18,124 bases of DNA from Thiotrichaceae bacterium (GTDB lineage Bacteria; Pseudomonadota; Gammaproteobacteria; Thiotrichales; Thiotrichaceae). Position 1 is the first letter of the stretch. Every line of letters begins with the position of its first letter. The position numbers were made by a program, and so were the translations under genes. The stretch spans positions 1 through 18,124 of the forward strand of contig WGBH01000223.1 in the NCBI GenBank assembly GCA_015494435.1, read 5' to 3'. Shown piece by piece: positions 1 through 7,004 of the stretch. Below the pieces are notes generated by a model. The model was given only the letters and a program-made list of their open reading frames with translations, searched no databases and was not told where the DNA came from.

Positions 1-12
1 GATGAAAGGAGT

Positions 13-30
13 GAAAGCTTCAGCTTTTTC
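13..30 (+). terminator. possible terminator of an upstream gene
   Basis: GAAAGC, a TTCA loop and GCTTTTTC form a short hairpin of about 5-6 bp whose 3' arm contains a T-run. This could be a weak Rho-independent terminator for a gene lying left of the window. The stem is short and the upstream gene is not visible, so the call is tentative. Confidence 0.35.
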
Positions 31-85
31 GTTATTAAGATGAAATTTAATCAATCAACATCTATTAGGATGTAAAAAGGATAAA

Positions 86-1282
86 ATGCACAAAAAAATC
101 CTCGTCATACTTTATTTATCTACTTTATTAACCAATATAGGACAAGCCAGAGAAGTCTCCATAGAAACGCAGATACAAGGTCTCTATATTGCTTATTTTA
201 ATCGGGCAGCAGATAAAAATGGCTTGGATTTTTGGCGAAGTCGAGCAGTACAATCTGGCAATAATAAAACCATTTTAAAAGAGCTTTCGGCTGGTTTTTC
301 TAACCACCCTACTTTTTCTGCAACCTATGCGCACTTATCAAATAGAGCGTTTGTTGAGGCGATCTACCACAATGTCTTGGGTAAAGAAGGAGATAGCAAT
401 GGAATCGATTTTTGGACTGAAATACTTAATCGGGGAGAAAGTCGTTCAAATGTAGTGTCGGACTTTGTCGAAGCCTCTTTAACAAGCGAATTAACTACTA
501 CAAATTTTCCTCATTTAAGTGCTTCAGACTTAGCAATAGCACAACAGCGACAAGATTTAATCACTAATAAAACCTTGGTTGCAAAAAGTTTTACCACTCT
601 ATTAGGATCATACAGTAATATAGAAAATACATCCCATCCAGAAAATGACCCTGCCTATTTAGCTTCAATTACTATTCTTGCTGATATTAATGAAGAGGTT
701 TCTAGTGCCTCTGAAAAAATAAATTATTTATCAAATATCATAAATAGTAGTAACCCAATTTCTGAAATTAATGGTACAGCTAATCAAGGCGGTAATGATA
801 ACCTTATTCCCGTTCTCTCTAGTGAGGAAATAACAATCTATTTAAATGCCATTAATCAAGCCAGAGCTGTACAACAAGACTGCCACTCAGCGGGTATATT
901 CCCTGCCGTTTCTCCTTTATTATGGAATAATCAGCTTTATCAAGCTGCTTATGAACACAGCTATGATTTAGCCACCAGCAATACCTTCTCACATACAGGA
1001 TCAGGCACAGCCTCTGATTGGACAGGGGTTGCATTAGGCAAGTCAAGCTCTCCAGCGGATCGCATTGAACATTATCATTATCATTGGAGAGGGTATGGGG
1101 AAAATATTGCAGCAGGAACTTTCACGAATACAGCCACTATTGCCGTTCAACAATGGCTAGATAGTGATGGTCATTGTGCTAATTTGATGAGTAGTAACCA
1201 TACCGAGGTCGGAATGGCGATGGTATACAATGCCAGCTCCACCTACACATATTATTGGACACAGAATTTTGCTACACCATAG
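86..1282 (+). CDS. secreted DUF4214-CAP (SCP-like) domain protein
   Basis: Residues 1-21 form a signal peptide: a short basic start (HKK), a hydrophobic core and an IGQA cleavage-type end. Residues about 28-150 contain two related segments, each ending in a G(L/I)DFW motif (near residues 46-50 and 106-110) preceded by an LY/IY...N.. stretch, the pattern of DUF4214. A low-complexity Ser/Asn linker follows. Residues about 245-396 are a CAP/SCP-PR1 domain with His303 in SHTGSG, Glu339 in GENIA, His363 in DGHCANLM, Glu374 in HTEVG and a C-terminal YYWTQNF. Cys266 and Cys364 could form a disulfide. An AAGGA ribosome site sits 4 nt before the ATG. The protein is probably exported to the periplasm or beyond. 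Bacterial CAP proteins have no single agreed activity and the role of DUF4214 is unknown, so I assign no function. It appears to be its own transcription unit, unrelated to the division genes downstream. Confidence 0.85.
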   Translation: MHKKILVILYLSTLLTNIGQAREVSIETQIQGLYIAYFNRAADKNGLDFWRSRAVQSGNNKTILKELSAGFSNHPTFSATYAHLSNRAFVEAIYHNVLGKEGDSNGIDFWTEILNRGESRSNVVSDFVEASLTSELTTTNFPHLSASDLAIAQQRQDLITNKTLVAKSFTTLLGSYSNIENTSHPENDPAYLASITILADINEEVSSASEKINYLSNIINSSNPISEINGTANQGGNDNLIPVLSSEEITIYLNAINQARAVQQDCHSAGIFPAVSPLLWNNQLYQAAYEHSYDLATSNTFSHTGSGTASDWTGVALGKSSSPADRIEHYHYHWRGYGENIAAGTFTNTATIAVQQWLDSDGHCANLMSSNHTEVGMAMVYNASSTYTYYWTQNFATP

Positions 1283-1341
1283 GTTGTTTTAGAAGTAGAT
1301 GTTTTTTAATTATATTTCCCCTATGCAATAGGCAATGGCTT

Positions 1342-1357
1342 TGTTAGGATAGCGCCC
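1342..1357 (+). promoter_or_regulatory. rnpB promoter: extended -10 and GC-rich discriminator
   Basis: TG-T-TAGGAT (1342-1350) is an extended -10 element ending 7 nt before the inferred 5' end of RNase P RNA at about 1358. No good -35 box lies 16-18 nt upstream, which fits an extended -10 promoter. The spacer AGCGCCC is GC-rich in an AT-rich context and resembles the discriminators of stringently controlled stable-RNA promoters; growth-rate control is an inference. Confidence 0.5.
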
Positions 1358-1740
<383 letters not shown>

Positions 1741-1744
1741 TTTT

Positions 1745-1788
1745 TATATCCTGAACCCATGAAGCTATTAGGGACTCAGGTATATTTC
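1745..1788 (+). terminator. hairpin after rnpB, possible terminator
   Basis: An imperfect hairpin follows the T-run of rnpB. TATA (1745-1748), CCTGA (1750-1754) and CCC (1756-1758) pair with GGG (1771-1773), TCAGG (1776-1780) and TATA (1781-1784), with small bulges and a 12-nt loop. Only three T residues follow, so it is a weak terminator candidate. It may act with the T-run at 1739-1745 or simply protect the 3' end of the precursor. Confidence 0.35.
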
Positions 1789-2060
1789 AGTTTAAGAGTG
1801 TGTACATTACTGAATCTTAGCGCTTAAGTGCGTCTTCTTGATGCGAATATTATTCTAATAATAATATCACTAATTTCCTTACTATCATTATCTTCCGCTC
1901 CTCCTTTAGTCGCTTATTATCCATTTAAAAACTTAAAGTAACTTATGAAGTTTTATTTTTAGTTATATGTAACAAAAACAAGTTCTTATTTTTTTCAACT
2001 TAGTTGCTCATATCTTTGGTCTAAGTAATTGTCTCGTATAGAAATTCACCGTTATTAGGG

Positions 2061-2087
2061 ATAGACCTATAGAGAGTTGAGGTCTAT
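2061..2087 (+). repeat. perfect 8-bp inverted repeat (hairpin)
   Basis: ATAGACCT (2061-2068) and AGGTCTAT (2080-2087) are exact reverse complements separated by an 11-nt loop. No T-run follows, so it does not look like an intrinsic terminator. It could be an operator or part of a structured leader RNA. Confidence 0.5.
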
Positions 2088-2099
2088 AATTAGCCATAG

Positions 2100-2114
2100 T
2101 GGGTAGTAGAGGGT
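2100..2114 (+). promoter_or_regulatory. possible degenerate MraZ-box repeats
   Basis: TGGGT (2100-2104) and AGGGT (2110-2114) lie exactly 10 bp apart. Known MraZ operators are direct repeats of TGGGN separated by 5 nt, upstream of mraZ-rsmH. Only the first copy matches fully and no mraZ gene is present here, so this may be a relic or chance. Confidence 0.25.
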
Positions 2115-2158
2115 ATTGATTTCTCTATTTTATATCGAATAGAGCATATAGTAATACC
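2112..2158 (+). repeat. nested inverted repeat (two-tier hairpin)
   Basis: An outer stem GGTATT (2112-2117) / AATACC (2153-2158) encloses an inner stem CTCTATT (2123-2129) / AATAGAG (2138-2144). Internal loops of 5 and 8 nt lie between the stems and an 8-nt apical loop closes the structure. Both stems are perfect. It lies 24 nt after the previous hairpin, so the region may fold as a structured leader. Confidence 0.5.
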
Positions 2159-2299
2159 TGAAGGTTACCGAAAGTTGATTCTTAAATTCAATGTATCATA
2201 GCAAATGGTGGTTTGATTGCAGTTAATCATGTAATCATGCGGATTGTTGTTTATTACTATCTCTAAAGGAATGAATGGTTTGCTTAGACTCAAAGTAAT

Positions 2300-2328
2300 T
2301 TGGAAACTGATAATGTATTAAGAATATT
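2300..2328 (+). promoter_or_regulatory. candidate sigma-70 promoter for rsmH operon
   Basis: TTGGAA (2300-2305) and AATATT (2323-2328) are separated by 17 nt and lie 36 nt ahead of the rsmH start. Each box deviates from consensus at more than one position. In such AT-rich DNA other matches are possible, for example GATAAT near 2309-2314, so this is one candidate only. Confidence 0.3.
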
Positions 2329-2363
2329 CCTAAATCAGATTTCTTTGTTAAGAGTGAAAGAAT

Positions 2364-3335
2364 ATGAGTGGTGCATTATTGTCAGAATTTAAACATACAA
2401 CTGTTTTGTTACATGAGGCTGTAGAAGCACTAGCAATTAAAGGTAATGGTTTTTATATTGATGCCACCTTTGGTCGTGGTGGTCATTCAAGTTTAATTAT
2501 TAATCGTTTAAATTGCAGTGGATGTTTGCTACTGATCGATAAAGACCCTCAAGCAATCGCCTATGCGAATAAAAAATATGCCAATGATCCTCGTGTATTC
2601 GTTTGGCAAGGTTCATTTAAAGATTTCCCTATTGCATTAGAACAATTCCAAATTAACAGGAAACCTGATGGTTTATTGCTTGATTTGGGGGTTTCATCGC
2701 CACAGTTAGATGATGCATCGCGTGGTTTTAGCTTTCAGCGTGATGGTGCGTTAGATATGCGTATGAATCCTGATACGGGTGAAAGTGCCGCTCAATGGTT
2801 GAGTTATGCAGAAGAAAAAGAAATTTCAGATGTATTGTGGCAATTTGGAGAAGAACCTTTTTCTCGAAGGATAGCTCGAATGATTGTAAGAGAGCGTAAG
2901 CTTGAGCCAATAGAGACAACATTGCGTTTAGCAACAATTGTGGCAAATGCCGTGCCTAAATCGAAACAAAAGAAAGGGAAAAATCCATCGACACGTAGTT
3001 TTCAGGCGATTCGTATTTTTATTAATCAAGAATTGGATGATTTGGACGCTTGTTTGAAATATTCGATGCAATACTTAACAAAACACGGACGGATTGTTGT
3101 GATTAGTTTTCATTCATTAGAAGACCGAAGGGTTAAACGTTTTTTGAGGGGAAGCTCTTCCTTGCCCAAATTGCCACGAGGCTTACCTGTAATGAATGCT
3201 CAGATAGAGCAACTAACAGGGGAAACAGTTGTTTGTAAACTGATTGGCAAGCCGATAAAAGCATCTCAACAGGAGATAGAAAACAACGCTCGCTCACGTA
3301 GTGCAATTATGCGAATTGGAGAAAAAATAAGGTGA
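2364..3335 (+). CDS. rsmH: 16S rRNA (cytosine1402-N4)-methyltransferase
   Basis: RsmH (MraW) uses S-adenosylmethionine to methylate N4 of C1402 in the decoding centre of 16S rRNA. The 323-residue length is close to the 313 of E. coli. The start HTTVLLHEAV (11-20) is the family signature. DATFGRGGHS (33-42) is the SAM-binding glycine loop and LLIDKDPQAIAYA follows as the next cofactor strand. LLDLGVSSPQLDDASRGFSF, TRSFQAIRIFINQEL and VISFHSLEDRRVKRF are further hallmark blocks. The ATG chosen matches the usual N-terminus, though its ribosome site (GAGTGAAAG region) is weak. It is the first gene of the cluster here because no mraZ precedes it. Its TGA overlaps the GTG start of ftsL by 4 nt. Confidence 0.97.
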   Translation: MSGALLSEFKHTTVLLHEAVEALAIKGNGFYIDATFGRGGHSSLIINRLNCSGCLLLIDKDPQAIAYANKKYANDPRVFVWQGSFKDFPIALEQFQINRKPDGLLLDLGVSSPQLDDASRGFSFQRDGALDMRMNPDTGESAAQWLSYAEEKEISDVLWQFGEEPFSRRIARMIVRERKLEPIETTLRLATIVANAVPKSKQKKGKNPSTRSFQAIRIFINQELDDLDACLKYSMQYLTKHGRIVVISFHSLEDRRVKRFLRGSSSLPKLPRGLPVMNAQIEQLTGETVVCKLIGKPIKASQQEIENNARSRSAIMRIGEKIR

Positions 3336-3628
3336 TAGCAACACAGGAGAAAGATGTCTCTGGATGGCAACTTGGGTTGCTAGTATGCTTGTTTGTATCG
3401 GTTATTGTTGTCTCCATTATGATTGTCATGCATCGTCATCAATCAAGAGGACTTTTTGTGCAGTCTCAAAAATTGGCTAAACAGTATAATATCTTAATTG
3501 CTCAATGGAGTCGTTTAAAATTAGAACAGGGTGTGGTTCTTAATGATATTTATGTTGAGCGCAAAGCCCGTGAAGATTTAGGCATGAGAATACCAAAAGC
3601 TAAAAATATTAAAATGGTGAAAGAGTGA
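3332..3628 (+). CDS. ftsL: cell division protein FtsL
   Basis: FtsL is a small bitopic divisome protein that forms the FtsQLB complex and relays activation to FtsWI. The 98-residue product has a short cytoplasmic N-terminus, one membrane segment at about 13-33 (LGLLVCLFVSVIVVSIMIV) and a periplasmic coiled-coil-like region containing the family-typical RLKLEQGVVL and ARLDLGM-like AREDLGMRIP blocks. The start is a GTG within a GTGA overlap with the rsmH stop; GGAG at 3318-3321 lies 10 nt upstream. The end overlaps ftsI by another GTGA. Sequence conservation in FtsL is low, but length, topology, C-terminal motif and position agree. Confidence 0.93.
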   Translation: MIATQEKDVSGWQLGLLVCLFVSVIVVSIMIVMHRHQSRGLFVQSQKLAKQYNILIAQWSRLKLEQGVVLNDIYVERKAREDLGMRIPKAKNIKMVKE

Positions 3629-5436
3629 CGAGAAAGGCAAAAGTATTGAGTACATTGCCTCCTGTTTACAGAGGGCGGCGTTTTTCGTTACTCGCTATTT
3701 TATTGTCACTTATTTGCGTGTTGTTATTACGTGCAGGATATCTGGAAATTTATCAGCAACAGTGGTTGCAAAAACAGGCGGATAAACGACAAGTACGCGT
3801 TATTTCTGTGCCTCCCTATCGAGGAATGATTGTTGATCGTCATGGAGAATCTTTAGCAATCAGTTCGCCCGTTGTCTCTGTTTGGTGTAATCCTAAAAAA
3901 CTATTTCGTCTTCGTGATGCTTTAGTAAAAGGAACGAAAAGTAATGATGAAAAAGAGGTGTTATTGGCAAAAGCGCGTTTAGATGAAATGGATATAGGGT
4001 TACAAAAAGTAGCGGAATATTTAAAGATAGAGGCCTCTAAATTACAACAAAAATTACGAAAAAATAAAAAAAAGCAATTTTTATATTTGGCACGGCAAAT
4101 TCCACCTGAAATTTCAGAAGATATTGCAAATTTAAACTTACCTGCAATCAGTAGCACCTCTGAATATCGACGTTTTTATCCAATGGGAGAGGCCTTATCG
4201 CATGTGATAGGTTTCACTAATATTGATGATAAAGGTGTTGAAGGTATAGAACGCGCTAAAAATCAGGTATTAGCTGGTGAATATGGGAAAAAACGAGTAG
4301 TGCGTGATGGACGTGGTCGCTTAATTGAAAATATTGAACAAATTAAAGAAATGAAGCCTGGTCAAGAAGTAAAGTTAAGTATTGATAAGCGGATACAATT
4401 TCAAACCTATAAAGAACTAAAAGGGACGGTCTATAAACTAAAGGCGAAAGCAGGTTCAATGGTAGTGCTTGATGCATATACTGGCGAAATTTTAGCTATG
4501 GCAAATATGCCCGGTTTTAATCCTAATGTCCGTGCGGAATTAAAACCTTATCGCTATCGTAACCGTGCAATAATGGATGCTTTTGAGCCTGGTTCAACGA
4601 TTAAGCCATTTACTATTGCAGCGGCATTAGAAGAACGGGTTATTGGTTCAAGGGTACAAATAGATACATCGCCAGGTTATTTAACCATCGGCAAGACAAA
4701 AATTCATGACCATAAAAATTATGGCTCAATGACGTTGGATAAAATATTAGCCAAATCAAGCAATGTCGGTGCAAGTAAAGTAGCGCTGTTGATGAAAGCC
4801 AGTGGACATTGGAAATTTCTTAGCCGAATTGGTTTTGGACGCCGACCCAATGCAGGGTTTTCAAATGAATCTGAAGGGAAATTATCCTATTACGATACTT
4901 GGGGGCATAGGGAGCGCGCTTCTATTGGTTATGGCTACGGTATTTCCACCAGTTTATTGCAACTTGCTCATGCCTATACGGTATTTGCAACAGGTGGAGT
5001 GCTTTATCCTGTCACCATTTTTAAGAGAGAAAATAAAGCATTAGCAGGGCAACGCATTATGAAAGAAGTCAATGCAAAGGCTGTGTTAAGAATGTTGACC
5101 TCCGTTGTGAGTAAAAATGGTACAGGAAACAATGCCAAAGTTGACGGCTATTATGTGGCAGGAAAAACAGGAACCGCCTATAAGTTTATGAATAAGCGTT
5201 ATCGTAAAGATAAGAAAATAGTTAGTTTTGTTGGTATTGCGCCTGTTTCAAATCCTCGTATTGTGGTTGCGGTAATGATCAATGAACCTAAAGTAAAAAG
5301 GGCAACAGGTGGTCGTTTAGCCGCTCCTGTTTTTTCTAAAATTATGGCAAGCACCTTGAGAATATTGGATATCCCCCCTGATAATTTACCTGATTTAAAG
5401 CAAGCAAAACGTAATAATATAGAGGGGACTTCATGA
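3625..5436 (+). CDS. ftsI: septal peptidoglycan transpeptidase FtsI (PBP3)
   Basis: FtsI crosslinks septal peptidoglycan as the monofunctional class B partner of FtsW. The 603-residue protein has a basic cytoplasmic start, an anchoring membrane segment at about 20-40 and a periplasmic non-penicillin-binding domain beginning with RGMIVDRHGESLA. The transpeptidase domain has all three active-site motifs: STIK with nucleophile Ser324, SSN at 378-380 and KTGT at 514-517. Length is slightly above the 588 of E. coli. Translation begins at a GTG in a GTGA overlap with ftsL, and the stop overlaps murE by ATGA. It is the target of PBP3-selective beta-lactams in other bacteria. Confidence 0.97.
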   Translation: MTRKAKVLSTLPPVYRGRRFSLLAILLSLICVLLLRAGYLEIYQQQWLQKQADKRQVRVISVPPYRGMIVDRHGESLAISSPVVSVWCNPKKLFRLRDALVKGTKSNDEKEVLLAKARLDEMDIGLQKVAEYLKIEASKLQQKLRKNKKKQFLYLARQIPPEISEDIANLNLPAISSTSEYRRFYPMGEALSHVIGFTNIDDKGVEGIERAKNQVLAGEYGKKRVVRDGRGRLIENIEQIKEMKPGQEVKLSIDKRIQFQTYKELKGTVYKLKAKAGSMVVLDAYTGEILAMANMPGFNPNVRAELKPYRYRNRAIMDAFEPGSTIKPFTIAAALEERVIGSRVQIDTSPGYLTIGKTKIHDHKNYGSMTLDKILAKSSNVGASKVALLMKASGHWKFLSRIGFGRRPNAGFSNESEGKLSYYDTWGHRERASIGYGYGISTSLLQLAHAYTVFATGGVLYPVTIFKRENKALAGQRIMKEVNAKAVLRMLTSVVSKNGTGNNAKVDGYYVAGKTGTAYKFMNKRYRKDKKIVSFVGIAPVSNPRIVVAVMINEPKVKRATGGRLAAPVFSKIMASTLRILDIPPDNLPDLKQAKRNNIEGTS

Positions 5437-7004
5437 ATAAACAACCCTTCGCCTCTTTGTTATCCGTTCTTGATGGTTTTGTTGATAGGGTTAAACTAAA
5501 CGGTTTAGCGGATTTACAAATAACGGGAATGACGCTAAATAGCCATTCAGTGAAAAAAGGTATGCTCTTTGTTGCCTTAAAAGGGACGCAAACTCATGGT
5601 CTACACTATGCACTAAATGCACAGCAACAAGGTGCGATTGCTGTGGTATGGGAATCTGATGCTAACTTAGAGACAAACAAACAGAGAAAGACTCAATTAT
5701 TAAATAATCTATCAATTCCTAGTATCGAAATAAAAAATTTATCAACACTCCTAGGTGAAATTGCAAAGCGTTACTATCAAATACGAGACAATAAAGGGCA
5801 AATAAAACCAAACTATGGTCTAAAGGTTATTGGTGTGACAGGAACGGATGGTAAAACAACAGTATCTCATTTTATTGCTCAAGCAATGAATGCATTAGCT
5901 GTTGATAAAACTGCGATTATTGGAACACTAGGAATTGGTTTGATTGACAATTTAAAAAAATCCACACAAACAACACCTGATATTCTAACAGTGCATAAAA
6001 CATTAAATCAGTTAGCGAATGACGGCATTGAAATCGTCGCAATGGAGGTGTCATCTCATGCTTTGGACCAAGGGCGTGTTGATGGGATTGAGTTTGATAC
6101 CGCAATCTTAACAAACTTAACTCGTGATCACCTTGATTATCATGGTACTGTTAAAAAGTATGCTAAGGCAAAGGAAAAGCTGTTTTTACGCCCCGAATTA
6201 AACAGTATAGTGTTAAATCAAAATGATACTTTTAGCCAGCATATTATTAATAAACTTAAGCAGTCCGATAGCGATAAAGAGTGTTTGTGTTATCTAGTGA
6301 GGTCTGCTGATTTAGATAATGATCAAGGGGCTGAGTTAATTGCTCGAAATGCCCGTTTCACCCATCAAGGAATTGAAGCACAGGTATCTTTTTCTAGTCA
6401 GAAAGGCGTGCTAAAAGTAGGTGTTATAGGCTGGTTTAATCTCAGTAATTTACTGGCAACCTTGGCAACAATGCTTAGCTTAAAGATAAAATTTTCTGAT
6501 GCACTTGAAGCATTAAATAAAGTCAAAACCGTGTCAGGTCGTATGGAGCCTATTGCTTCAAAGGATAGATTGGTTGTGGTTGATTATGCACATACTCCTG
6601 CTGCATTAGAATCGGTTTTAAAAGCTTTACGTCATCATACTGAACAACGTCTTATTTGTGTGTTTGGTTGTGGTGGTGATCGTGATAAAGGCAAACGTCC
6701 TTTAATGGCTAAAATAGCAGAACAAAATGCAGATAGCATTATTGTGACTGATGATAACCCCCGTACTGAAGATCCAAAAGGAATTATGAGTGATATTACA
6801 GCAGGATTTACACACCCAAAGAATATACTGATTCAGCATGATCGTGCTAAAGCAATTCGCAATGCCATCTCACAAGCCAAAGCAGGTGATGTGGTCTTGA
6901 TTGCAGGAAAAGGGCATGAGAAGGTACAGATTTTTGCTCATAGAAGCGAACTTTTTGATGATCGACAGCAAGTGCTAGAAGCATTGCAGGAGTTGACAGT
7001 ATGA
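5433..7004 (+). CDS. murE: UDP-MurNAc-L-Ala-D-Glu:meso-DAP ligase MurE
   Basis: MurE is the cytoplasmic ATP-dependent ligase that adds the third residue of the stem peptide. The ATP-binding loop is GTDGKTT (137-143). EVSSHALDQGRVDG, TNLTRDHLDYHGT and DYAHTPAALESVL are family blocks in proper order. DNPR at 441-444 is the motif that selects meso-diaminopimelate rather than lysine. The protein is 523 residues, a little longer than the 495 of E. coli, with extra residues around the linker after the first domain and near 270-300. GAGGGG at 5422-5427 lies 5 nt before the ATG. It is coupled to both ftsI and murF by ATGA overlaps. Confidence 0.97.
   Translation: MNKQPFASLLSVLDGFVDRVKLNGLADLQITGMTLNSHSVKKGMLFVALKGTQTHGLHYALNAQQQGAIAVVWESDANLETNKQRKTQLLNNLSIPSIEIKNLSTLLGEIAKRYYQIRDNKGQIKPNYGLKVIGVTGTDGKTTVSHFIAQAMNALAVDKTAIIGTLGIGLIDNLKKSTQTTPDILTVHKTLNQLANDGIEIVAMEVSSHALDQGRVDGIEFDTAILTNLTRDHLDYHGTVKKYAKAKEKLFLRPELNSIVLNQNDTFSQHIINKLKQSDSDKECLCYLVRSADLDNDQGAELIARNARFTHQGIEAQVSFSSQKGVLKVGVIGWFNLSNLLATLATMLSLKIKFSDALEALNKVKTVSGRMEPIASKDRLVVVDYAHTPAALESVLKALRHHTEQRLICVFGCGGDRDKGKRPLMAKIAEQNADSIIVTDDNPRTEDPKGIMSDITAGFTHPKNILIQHDRAKAIRNAISQAKAGDVVLIAGKGHEKVQIFAHRSELFDDRQQVLEALQELTV

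Larger units (their letters stand above)
1789..2363. other. non-coding gap in the mraZ position
   Basis: About 575 bp between rnpB and rsmH contain no convincing gene: the forward reading I traced is broken by frequent stops and shows no MraZ-like motif. In related gammaproteobacteria this slot usually holds mraZ, the first gene of the cluster. The stretch is strongly AT-rich and includes an imperfect AT palindrome (1845-1868), two hairpins (2061-2087 and 2112-2158), two TGGG-like repeats (2100-2114) and a tandem 8-mer (2224-2239). It probably serves as the leader and promoter region of the dcw operon. Confidence 0.6.

Noticed and set aside
1845..1868. AT-only inverted repeat in the rnpB-rsmH gap
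   Set aside because: Such repeats arise readily by chance in AT-rich DNA, and no T-run or element boundary accompanies it.
1783..1950. Hydrophobic forward frame with a GTG start in the rnpB-rsmH gap
   Set aside because: It is under 40 codons, has no ribosome site and no family resemblance, and lies in simple AT-rich sequence.
1745..2363. Second copy of the ftsW-murG element in the rnpB-rsmH gap
   Set aside because: A short likeness (GTGCG, then CTTCTTGA) is present near 1829-1842, but neither terminal repeat is found, so a second copy is not supported.
3840..4157. Open frame of 105 codons on the minus strand inside ftsI
   Set aside because: It overlaps a clearly coding stretch of ftsI, has no recognisable domain and is typical of an antisense shadow. 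The same applies to the minus-strand frames over murF, murD, ftsW, ddl and ftsA.
4802..5044. Second forward frame of 80 codons inside ftsI
   Set aside because: It is in a different frame within the transpeptidase domain, where the FtsI reading carries the conserved sequence.
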